Shown: positions 55,595-64,000 of the stretch, piece after piece | Layout: the number at the start of each line of letters is the position of its first letter | How positions within the stretch are numbered: the stretch's first letter is position 1 | DNA from: Coenobita brevimanus | Taxonomy: Eukaryota > Arthropoda > Malacostraca > Decapoda > Coenobitidae | Reading direction: 5' to 3' | NCBI GenBank assembly: GCA_032717465.1 | Contig: CM064713.1 | Location: 134,501-198,500 of the forward strand | DNA: 64,000 nucleotides | The notes under the pieces: model-generated | Told to the model about the DNA's origin: nothing | Database searches by the model: none | What the model saw: only the letters and a program-made list of their open reading frames with translations | Position numbers and translations under genes: made by a program

Positions 55595-56068
55595 TAAGTA
55601 CCCAGAATGTTTCATATTGCACTGTATTTTCCATACTTACCTCTAAAACCTCATTTCACTCTTTTATGTCCCTTACTGGTGTGAATAGGGTCTTACGTGC
55701 CATGCATGTGCAATAGGGAGGTGTTTTTCTGAGTTAGGCTAGGTTAGGGTCCATAAGTACCAATCCAGGAGCCAGGGACTTGTTGTAAGTACCCAGAATG
55801 TTTCATATTTTATAAACTCACTCCTAAAATCTCATTCTCTGGTTCTTTTGCATTTATTTCAGTCATTTATGTCCCTTATTGGTGTGATTTGGGTCTTAAA
55901 TAGGAGCTATGCATGTCCAAAGGGAGTTGTATAGGTGTTTTTCTGAGTCAGGGTAGGTTAGGGTCCATAAGTACAAGTCCAGGAGGCTGGGGCCCACTAT
56001 CCGGACGGGACCACTTTCCGGACATGCCTTTGGCTCTATTACATCGGATAGTGGAGGGATTGCTGTAT
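55595..56068. repeat. Dispersed repeat E, copies 2 and 3
   Basis: The segment AGGGACTTGTTGTAAGTACC with CAGAATGTTTCATATT occurs at 55583-55620 and again at 55775-55812, so the first 190 bp are duplicated in tandem. 55830-56068 repeats 44610-44825 closely, ending CATCGGATAGTGGAGGGATT. The reverse of that end (AATCCCTCCACTATCCGATG) looks like a Tigger-type terminus. Confidence 0.75.
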
Positions 56069-57403
56069 GAACACATCCTGTTTTCATGGTAAAAAGTGGT
56101 CCTCTTCCTCTCATCATTACTCATTAATGCAATGACCTAGAGACCTGTGGATAATTTCATTCACAAGAAGAAGAATTGTTGAATAATATGGTCTTTCATT
56201 CATTTCCCTAAATGCTATTCTGAGATATCAAGGTTAGAAGAAAAGCCTTTTTTTTTTTTTTTTTTCCGTACTGAGGTGAGGCACAAGCAGATTTTAGTCC
56301 GACATCCATGGGTTAAACCTACACCATATCCCCGGTGAACCCATACCAAACTGACCAATTTAAAATTTATCAGTTCTTACTTAAAGTATCCCAATCATAA
56401 CTCTAGTCACGACAGTACTGTGCACTGAAGACAGTTAAGTATTAATATTCCTATTTGAATATAAAAATGTACTGTCCTTAAATGAACACATTTCATGGCT
56501 TTCAATTAATCTGAAACTACTGTGTTTGCACTGTAAATCAATATGCCTCAAGATCCATAAAGAGTGGCCTCAACCTGAAAAGAAAAATCTATCAGAGGTA
56601 AACAACTTGGGAATGGGAAAAGGTCACTTCTGGAAATTATTGTTGACAACAGAGAAGTATTTACTTACTTCCATCCCATGGTGTATTTTCATTTTCTCCT
56701 TGCTACCACAAAGCAACTTTACTAAACTTAAAACAAATCTGTAGTACTGACGGAGTTTTATGAGGGTTATATCTAACTCCCTTAATTTAAAACATCTCCA
56801 AAGCTGAAATGATTCATCTGGAAGTAGAAACAAAACAAGACACCAACTCCTCATTACAAGATGGTGATGAAGTCCAAAATACCACAACTTATTCCCTACA
56901 ACTGGTATTGTATTGTAAACTGGGGGAAACTGGCAAATCAGCTTTTTACAATCTTATGGAAAATACTACACAAATTTCCTGTAAATTACTGTTAATAGAA
57001 AAAAGAAAATAAATAGGGTAACATATAACAAGAACTTTCTGTATATAATTTATCACTGGATGAAAGTGTTTAACCAAGTCAGACCATTTATTTTGCTAAT
57101 TACATTCTTGCCATCTCCTAATAATTTTACGAAGCATAAGATACTTCTTTGGAAACATGGGTTTTGATACAGCCTTACTCAAATCACTTCAACATGAGAG
57201 GCCTTCCCTAAGTTGAGTAACGCAATCTGACAGAAGCAACAATATCCAAAATGGATGCCATCTTAATGCAAGTGTTTAAACCCAATACTCACATTGGCTA
57301 AAGAGGCTCCTCAGCACCTTTTCCTTACTGGTATATGTCTGTATTTGGTATGTAAATACATTCTTGTATGCTATTTTTGTAATACAGTATGTGCTGATAT
57401 CAT
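56069..57403. other. Unassigned intron stretch
   Basis: A T-run at 56248-56267. No coding match; ORFs of 60-87 codons are chance frames. The GATATCATCATCATCATCAT run at 57397-57417 is the tail of the next SINE. Confidence 0.45.
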
Positions 57404-57740
57404 CATCATCATCATCCTATGTTGCCCCATGAGAGGTGTAGGAGCCTGGGGCTTGGCAAGTTGGTCCTGGCATTTAAGGTGAAAGTGACCAGCCTCCTTC
57501 ATCCCTGAGTGGCATTATGTGAGCAATACACTCCAATCACCCCCTGGATATAACTTGCACAGGCTCAACCTGATTGGAGCGCCTTTATTACCCACTAAAT
57601 CACCAGGCACCATAATCTGGTTATATGTTACCACCCAGCATAGTAAATAGGTTTCTGGCATGCAGCAAACCATTTGGCTTGTCACTCAGTGTAGAGTTGC
57701 CCATAGGCAAAAGGAAGAGGAAAGACTGATGGAAAATGTT
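57404..57740 (-). mobile_element. SINE-S type B, head missing
   Basis: An (ATC)n tail, then GGAGCCTGGGGCTTGGCAAG, the AGTGGCATTATGTGAGCAAT block, ATTACCCACTAAATCACCAG, and then the shared SINE body (CTGGTTATATGTTACCACCC; CCATTTGGCTTGTCACTCAG). It ends about 100 bp from exon A. Confidence 0.85.
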
Positions 57741-57857
57741 GATAAAATGGATAAATAAACATCATAAAAGAGAAAAATAAGCTGCAATGTAAAAAATAAA
57801 TTGCTAAAGAGATGCCACAAAGCCTCCTAGGCCATTGAGAATACAATCTCAACTCAC

Positions 57858-57967
57858 CCCAGCTGGACAGGTCCTTTTCCCTCCTCAGCAGGCAGCAGGT
57901 TCTGAGTGATGCTGCTGTTGGGCTCGGAATCACGCTGTTCCAGGGGCAGGGAAGAATGGGTCTCTTG
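57858..57967 (-). CDS. Vha100: Vha100 exon A
   Basis: 110 nt ending with two bases of a Gly codon (GG), completed by exon B. The acceptor is AATAATCAG before 57967 and the donor GTGAGT after 57858. It reads QETHSSLPLEQRDSEPNSSI then TQNLLPAEEGKGPVQLG. The ending P-QLG-FVAGVI across the junction is conserved. The part before it is the variable stretch after the QQFFDE motif, which is encoded outside the window. The start is set by the only AG that keeps phase 0 and follows a pyrimidine-rich tract. Because this stretch is variable and often spliced alternatively in animals, I am less sure of the 5' edge. Confidence 0.85.
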
Positions 57968-57974
57968 CTGATTA

Positions 57975-58200
57975 TTGGGGCAAAGGTGGGGCAGAGTGGG
58001 GAAGGGGAGGAGCCAAAGATTGGGCAGAGTGGGGTAGGGAAGGGGTCAAAGACAGGGCAGAGTGGGGTAGGGGAGAGCCAAAGATGGGGCAGAGTGGTGT
58101 AAGGGAGGGGACAAAGAAACGGTAGAGTGGGTCAGGGGAGAGCCAAGGGAGAGGCAGAGTGGGATAGGGGTAGGGCAAGGATGGGGCAGAATGTAGCACA
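57975..58200. repeat. Pyrimidine-rich minisatellite before exon A
   Basis: Six or so units of about 33-36 bp built on GGGGCAGAGTGGGGTAGGGG with AGCCAAAGAT. On the gene strand this is CCCCACTCTGCCCC, so the array forms a long pyrimidine tract directly upstream of the exon A acceptor. Confidence 0.88.
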
Positions 58201-59200
58201 CAATAGGTGTGAAAATAATGGGAAGATATTGAAAACAACAGGAAAAGTGAAAATAGGAGAAATAGGATGAATGGCAGGAAATTGAAACAATGAGAAGTTT
58301 GAGGAGATAATACCATGTGAGAGAAGCAGCAATGGCAAGAGTGTGATAAAAACATACATAATAATTGAGGGAGAGTGCAATAAACACCAGAAGGAGGAGA
58401 GTATAAGGAATATGCACAAATGAAAAAAAAAGAAAAAGCATCATGAATAAAAATGCAAAAATAAAAGGTAATTAGAAAAAAATTGATAACAGCAAACAAA
58501 GGAAGAAGCAGGAAGGAAAGGATTGGGAAGGTGGCAAAAAGCAGAACCCGTACACATAGAGGCACAGGAGCATAACACATCAACATCATGCCCAGGTACA
58601 GTATTGCAAAGATGCAAGTATATTCCACATATTTTTTCACAGATATTGCCACATTTCAACAATTTTTAAAAATACAACACAGTAACACGAAACATTGATT
58701 ATCAGTAGGCATATTTGCATTTACACATTCATCAGCATCATACACAAATTCATTTATGTATATATACACAAGTTAAAAATACAATAAAGTACAGTAATAC
58801 ATTTTTTAAAAGTTAAATACACATGTACACAGTACAAACACAAAATACATGTACAGTATTGTCACAAAGTTAATTTTCAGTGTTAACATAGTTAGGCAGT
58901 CATATTAAGATTACATATTTACACAAAGATGTCATTAAGAACAGCAGGTGGTGTGATGTGAGTGACCGCCACACACGTGTGATGATTGCCGGAGGAAGGG
59001 GAGAGAATAAGAGAACCATTAGTCATACACAGAAGCACTCCACCTGAAATCTGTTACATTATTAGAATTATGAACTTAGTTATCAACCCTTTCTTCCTTC
59101 AATGCAAGGACAGTCCATTATATCGTACTCCAGCACCACCAGCATCCTAATAGTTGTAATATTTGCTGACGCAGTATATGCTTATTCCACTTTCGATAAT
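58201..59200. other. Intron upstream of exon A
   Basis: Purine-rich to about 58560, then AT-rich with ACAGTA and ATACA words. No N-terminal Vha100 exon was found here. The hydrophobic minus ORFs are by-products of base composition. Confidence 0.5.
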
Positions 59201-59360
59201 CAATCCCTTTATTTTGAAGAAAAATAATAATTACACATAGGGTATAACTACTTTATACAATTTTATTTAACTCTGTTAATCAATCCCTTTATTTTGAAGA
59301 AAACTAATAATTACGCATAGAGTGTAAGTACTGTATACCATATTATTTAACTCTGTGAAT
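59201..59360. repeat. Two tandem 80-bp units
   Basis: CAATCCCTTTATTTTGAAGA starts at 59201 and again at exactly 59281. The units differ by about ten bases. Confidence 0.92.
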
Positions 59361-60672
59361 CAGACTTCCACTGAGCAAGCACAGTCTTCTCAAAAATTTT
59401 ACATACATAATTTTTATAGATAGATAGATAGATAGATAAAGAGATATGGAAAAATATAGAATGACAGATAGATATAGACTGACAGACAGATATAACATAC
59501 ACAATGGTTCCCCACTATTTGCAGGAGTGAGAGAACAGATCCCCGTGTAAAGTGAATCTCTGCAAATATACAAAACCCCACAAATGGCCCCTAGAGCCCT
59601 AATTTAACTACATAATGGATTAAAAAGCATTTGCAGTACCCTACAACATCATCAGATGTCAGAATCTACTAGTTTAAAGTGTATATTGAGATGATTTACA
59701 AAAACCAAATATTTACAGGTGGTCATGAAAATAAATAGCAGTTGCATATGTGCTGTATTTGCCATCATCCCTTGCTGTGCCCCATAAGATCAGTGGATAT
59801 TAAATTCTACTTATTACCCATGAATAACCACAATATTAAGTAACAATCAAACTACAGTATATACTTTAGTCCAACAGACATACTCATATACTGTATTAAG
59901 TAACAAATACGTGACATTTGTCACAAATAATTGTTGTTTACATATTGGGAGGGGCAGGAATCTGATGCAGACAGAGCTACAGCAATATCAAGTGTTTTTG
60001 ACCATCAGAGTTCGATACAGTGAATTCAGCCAACTATATTCTGGGTGATATTCAGCTGTTTGATTATTTTCAGTGTAATTTACTGTACTTTCTTATATTA
60101 ATATCTGCTCTTCCCAGGATAATATATGCAGCTTTGCTATGGTAATTATTATGGGTTCAAGGATGATTGAATCAAAATAGGCAAAAAACCTGACACCTTG
60201 AAATACCCTACTTACAGTATGACACCATGCTTAGTTGCATAGGTTAATCATATCATTTATGTGGGTTCAAACTGCCAAGACAATGAGCCAAATTTCCTAG
60301 GCCAGACTACACTAAGGATGAATATTGTGGCCAGATTCAACTAAGGATAACTACTGTATCAGTAAATAAACATTGGAGCTCCTACTCTCTCAAAGTACTG
60401 CTGCATGATGCTGTTCTTTTTGTGCACAAACTTGCTAACCAGCCTTTACTACAACAACAATGCACAGGGTTCTTGATTTCTATTATACTGTTAAATTTTT
60501 CAAATATTTACCTAGCCTTAAACTGAATGGATGCACTGTCATATCCTTCTGGGATGCTTCCCACCCATTAAGGGAGGATACCCAGCCCTGCAAAAATCTG
60601 AATCATACTCTCTCAGAATCCATCATGAAAAACTATAAAAGGCAATGATGACAATGCAAATGGTGGGGGTGC

Positions 60673-60673
<1 letters not shown>
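59361..60673. other. Unassigned intron stretch
   Basis: (GATA)n text at 59420-59440. 59505-59600 (GTTCCCCACTATTTGCAGGA, then GTGTAAAGTGAATCTCTGCA) resembles one end of a MITE, without a second end. No gene. Confidence 0.45.

Positions 60674-60674
<1 letters not shown>

Positions 60675-60713
<39 letters not shown>
60675..60713. repeat. (TG)n microsatellite
   Basis: About 19 TG units. Confidence 0.95.
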
Positions 60714-60717
<4 letters not shown>

Positions 60718-60773
60718 AAATATACCAAAGGCTATGAATGTACACAACCTGACTTCTAGAAAAAGATGAAAAT

Positions 60774-60905
60774 CTATCTATCTATCTATCTATCTATGGC
60801 TGGACGCCATAATTCCATGAAGGGTTGCCATTTGTCTCTGAGTTAGTGGTTTTAAGGGGAGGGGCACTAACCCTCCGCCAACCCATTTGTTGACACGTAG
60901 GGAAC
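60774..60905 (-). mobile_element. SINE-S type A, short copy with 11-bp duplication
   Basis: 132 bp flanked by AAGATGAAAAT at 60763-60773 and 60906-60916. It has the TATC tail, terminal box (CCATAATTCCATGAAGGG), hairpin box GGAGGGGCACTAACCCTCC, and then CCAACCCATTTGTTGACACG. The body and head are missing, so it is 5'-truncated. Confidence 0.9.
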
Positions 60906-60916
60906 AAGATGAAAAT

Positions 60917-61628
60917 GAAAGGCTAAATAAAGATTTACATACTGTTGTAGCAATTACTTTATATCACACCTATATTAAGTCGGCTCATCTCACACTGAGA
61001 ACAAAAGTCAGCATTCTTCAGTTACTCAAAAATTCATATACAGGTATCTATTGTACCCAAATTAGTATTAACACATAACAAACATATCTGTGGAATTCAA
61101 TAAAACAATATAAATATTGTATATCTACTGTACTTAAATTAGTATTAACACATAACAAACATGTTTGCTCAAAACAAGAAAACAATATAAAGACTTGTGC
61201 TAGAAATTATGCACAGTTAAGGGGTTCTCTGAATGCACAAATTATTTATTGTAACTGATACATAATAATGACAATATGATTCCTCAGAGGACACCCACTA
61301 TTGTAATAGGATTGCGTGGTGGCACTGTAGTGACAATTAAGTACTCATAGGTTGGATCATGCTCAAGCCAATTGGTAATTCCAAACCATTTAAGCCTAGT
61401 AATGAAATACTGTAAGGTAATGTTTAAACAAAGAGATTATGGTAAAGAATAATGTACCCATATATAGAGCTAGAACATCCTGCAACCTAAAAACTTCTGC
61501 AGTTACAAGCAGTATGTCATCAGCTTATGAAACTAGCAGTGACAGTTATATTTACAGTGTGAGACTTCACTGAAAATCTTTCCAATATTAGGGATATATA
61601 CATATTTAAATGATCCTCATTAACCCAT

Positions 61629-61659
<31 letters not shown>

Positions 61660-61896
61660 AAAAAAGAGGATTATTGGCAATATGCAGGAATATCAGAAAT
61701 TAGTAATCCATGCACCAACAACAAGTTCAGTGTGAAACAGTAATATAAAATAGCACACAAATCTGGAAATGCAAAATCATGACAAAAGTCTTGTATTAAC
61801 ACCAAACTGTATCATCTGGTATTAAACAATGAGCAATGGCTTGAGTGATGATACCAGCTCAACTTTTTGACACAGCAAAGTGAACTCTCAATTATC
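60917..61896. other. Unassigned intron stretch
   Basis: 61095-61160 has a short duplication of ATTAGTATTAACACATAACA text (also at 61060). A (GA)n run is at 61630-61655. No gene. Confidence 0.5.
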
Positions 61897-63265
61897 CGGC
61901 TAAATTCAGAAAGAGTGAATAATGATGAGATGAAGTTTGGGTTTATGCCAGGTAAAAAGAGACCAATGACGCATTATTCGTTGTTTGACAGCTTCAGGAA
62001 AATGTACAGGAAAGAAGAGGGAATTTACTTTGTTTTTGCTGATTTGGAGTCCTTTGACAGTGTCCCTAGAGAGGTGGTGAAGTAGGCAAAAAGATAGCTT
62101 GGGATTGAGGCGTGGCTGGTTAGGGTGGTTATGGCCATGTATGTGGGTGCTCGCACCCAGGTAAGGGTGAATGAAGATTTGCGTTATGAGTTTTCCGTGA
62201 ATGTTGGTGTGCATCAGGGGTCAGTTTTGAGCCCCTTGCTGTTTATCATGGTACCTGAAGCCCTCTCATGTGACTTCAGAAATGGACTCCCGTGGGAGAT
62301 GTTGTATGCTTTTGATTTGGTGTTGACTGCAGAGTGAAAGTGAGGCAGAGGAAAGATTTAGGAAGTAGAGAGATGGTGTGGGGCACAAGGGTTTAGGAGT
62401 AAATGCAGATAAAACAGATGTGATGGTATCTAGGGCTATTGGCAGTACTGTCAAAGAAGAGGGAGAGTGGCTGTATACAACTTGCCACATGGGTTTAGGA
62501 AGTAATTCCATCTTGTACAGTGTCTGTGATAAGTGGGTGCATAAGAGATGTAGTGGTATTAGGGGTAGACTGCAAGATAATGCTGATTTCATGTGTGCGG
62601 TGTGTCGGGGAGAGCAGTTGGAGACTGTCAGGCATGAAAGGATTGAACTTGCTGGTGAATCTTTTGAATGTGTGGGAGAGTTCTGTTACATGGCAGACAT
62701 GTTATGTGGTGGAGGTGGGGCTGGAGCTAGCTCTGTAGTTAGAGTGAGGAATGGCTGAAAGAAGTTCAGAGAGCTGTTGTCTCTCCTGACACTGAGAGGG
62801 CTCTCCCTCTGTGCTAAGGGATCTTTGTATGCAGCATGTGTTAGAAGTGTAATGCTGTATGGTAGTGAGACTTGGGTAGTAAAGGAAGAGGATATTCGCA
62901 GGCTCAAATGTACAGAAATGACAATGATTAGTTGGACGTGCAGTGCATCCCTGAGTGTGAGGCTGAGGCAGGGGGGAGGGGGGGGCCCTAGGTTTACAAT
63001 GGAAGAGTTGAGGGGTAGTATGGAACTGGTGTTGGTGCTGTGATGAGAAGAGGTAGATTGAGATGGTTTGGGTATGAGGAGTCGGAAGTGAGAAGTGTTA
63101 ATGTTAGGGGTGACGTTTCAAGAGGTAGACTGAAAAAGACCTAGGATGAGGTCATTGAGTGTGACCTCAGGGATAAGGGACTGGACAGGGATGCTGCCAG
63201 AGATCAAGCAGAATGGAATGCCACCATTAGGTGACCAAGGCCAACACACACAAGCATGTTGGAGC
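61897..63265 (+). mobile_element. LINE-Z, plus copy with zinc-finger segment
   Basis: It begins within the RT (FGFMPGKKRPMTHYSLFDSF near 61935), followed by YFVFADLESFDSVPREV (near 62030), VHQGSVLSPLLFIMVPEALS (near 62210) and YAFDLVLTAE, where the catalytic YADD has become YAFD. A finger segment follows at 62460-62620 (CHMGLGSNSILYSVCDKWVH, then KRCSGIRGRLQDNADFMC and AVC), with Cys and His spacing like a PHD-type domain. Then come EFCYMADMLC, RSVMLYGSETWVVKEEDIRR and the decayed C-terminal end near 63240. Stops at about 62085 and 62336 and others make it dead. 5'-truncated. Confidence 0.85.
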
Positions 63266-63510
63266 CTTTGAAAATGAACAAACGAATTCAGCCAACCCCA
63301 ATGCTGGATACTGCAGAATGCCAGATATTGCATAGTACCCCACCACTGGCTCAACATTCGACATCAAGCCTGATAATATGTTGCTATCTGTCTCGACCCT
63401 CTATCCCAAAAACTTTCCCATGCGTACAGGACAAAAATTAAGCATGAAAAACAATACAGTATTAATACAGTACAGTAGTACAGTACATTGGGTGCTCCCC
63501 TAATGTTGGC
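63266..63510. other. Spacer with ACAGTAC words
   Basis: Dense ATACAGT and ACAGTAC words near 63450-63490. No gene. Confidence 0.4.
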
Positions 63511-63665
63511 ATCAATGGAGGGTAGAGTTGTACATCATGCAGTACAGTACAGTGCACTTAATCAATGCAGAGTAGAGTTGTACATCATGCAGTACAGTAC
63601 AGTGCACTTAATCAATGGAGAGTAGAGTTGTACACCATGCAGTACAGTACAGTGCACTTAATCCC
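63511..63665. repeat. 50-bp tandem repeat, about three units
   Basis: The unit AGTACAGTACAGTGCACTTA, ATCAATGGAGAGTAGAGTTG, TACATCATGC recurs at 63541 and 63591, with a partial unit before and after. Units differ at one to three bases. Confidence 0.93.
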
Positions 63666-63669
63666 ACGT

Positions 63670-64000
63670 GGTCTTGTGGCAGTAATTATGTGTACAGTAA
63701 TTTCAGAATCACAATAGAGAACTAGGATACAAAGCAACTGGAAGCCACAATCTTTGCAACAACGATAAGCAGGGCATGGGAGTCCACAGAGTAAGCCACA
63801 GTACTAGGGTTTTCCCGCCACATGGTCACAATAGCCGAGCGCATAGATATGTCTTCACTGTATGAGATCCACGGGAGAGAATGAGAAAGAGACGTTTAGC
63901 TCGACGCGCCAGGTGGGCTGCTCCCACAATGCACTCTGACTGGCTGGTGCATTGTGGGCATTCTGATTGGCTAGCGCGATGCGTGGTTCTCCTGGATGCC
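63670..64000. other. GC-richer segment with a 12-bp palindrome
   Basis: CCCACAATGCAC and GTGCATTGTGGG lie around a 12-base spacer at about 63924-63959. CTGACTGGCTG sits in the loop and CTGATTGGCTA follows, the latter containing a reverse CCAAT word. CpG is more frequent than in the surrounding intron. Whether this is a promoter piece or the end of a repeat cannot be told here. Confidence 0.35.

Larger units (their letters stand above)
5833..57967 (-). other. Vha100: V-ATPase subunit a gene, central ten exons
   Basis: The ten exons A to J run right to left: 57858-57967, 52716-52842, 49210-49386, 43592-43804, 38363-38513, 38000-38139, 33291-33542, 28151-28260, 10182-10389 and 5833-6006. Introns are 223 bp to 17.8 kb, all GT-AG, and the phases join without a break. 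The 554 codons match the a subunit of the V0 sector from the end of the cytosolic domain to just after the fifth membrane segment. The protein anchors the V1 stator and forms the proton half-channels in acidifying membranes. Metazoan family members are about 830-850 residues, so roughly the first 130 and last 150 residues are encoded outside the window. The catalytic arginine region (yeast R735) falls in the missing 3' exons. No promoter is expected here. Confidence 0.95.

Noticed and set aside
57972..58652. 226-codon hydrophobic ORF on the minus strand
   Set aside because: It is produced by pyrimidine-rich minisatellite and intron composition, has no family match, and lies upstream of exon A in the intron.
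58201..64000. N-terminal Vha100 exons in the right end of the window
   Set aside because: A search by eye for the reverse complement of the QQFFDE and N-terminal motifs found nothing, so these exons are taken to lie beyond 64000.

Overview
The window is animal nuclear DNA, most probably from an arthropod and, by inference, a decapod crustacean. It has GT-AG introns of several kilobases, abundant microsatellites, and many old CR1-, RTE- and Jockey-type LINE copies mixed with Tigger, PIF/Harbinger, piggyBac-like and mariner-like DNA elements. Bacterial-style operons, rRNA genes, tRNA genes and CRISPR arrays were not seen. The species call rests only on repeat style and protein similarity judged by eye.

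One host gene explains all the convincing non-transposon coding sequence. Ten minus-strand exons between 5833 and 57967 encode the middle of the V-type proton ATPase 116-kDa subunit a (Vha100 / ATP6V0A). All ten have GT and AG splice signals and compatible phases, and together they give 1,662 nt (554 codons). They cover the end of the cytosolic N-terminal domain and the first five membrane segments. The first exons lie to the right of 64000, and the last exons, including the region with the essential proton-path arginine, lie to the left of position 1. The whole window is therefore the inside of a single gene, about 97% intron.

The introns are nested repeat deposits. From left to right: 1-3049 is a long inverted repeat with a LINE piece in its loop. 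3.7-5.5 kb holds a LINE and a SINE. 6.6-9.4 kb holds a Tigger fragment and a LINE endonuclease fragment split by a SINE/LINE chimera. 10.8-13.6 kb is a degraded GATA-tailed LINE. 16.2-26.9 kb is two CR1 elements lying head to tail, broken open by a 3.2-kb GATA-tailed LINE, a second LINE piece, a mariner-like element and two SINEs. 27-28 kb is a SINE with a 93-bp tandem array. 29.5-32 kb is a 2.5-kb TTAA-flanked piggyBac-like element inside a SINE. 32-36.7 kb holds more LINEs, a MITE and a SINE. 40.5-43.1 kb is a CR1 carrying a Harbinger-like element and a SINE. 45-47 kb is a Tigger element inside a Jockey-like LINE. 50.9-51.9 kb is an orphan envelope (F-type) relic. 53.5-55.6 kb is another CR1. 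57.4-58.2 kb holds a SINE, exon A and a pyrimidine-rich minisatellite. 60.8-63.3 kb holds a SINE and a LINE.

The most interesting system is the SINE family with its LINE partner. The SINE ends in the same 3' box and GATA tail as the GATA-tailed LINE and also carries a hairpin box from that LINE's 5' region. Both make target duplications of about 11-12 bp, and one copy is a SINE-head/LINE-tail chimera. The same SINE body also occurs with a different 3' module, which suggests exchange of LINE-recognition tails.
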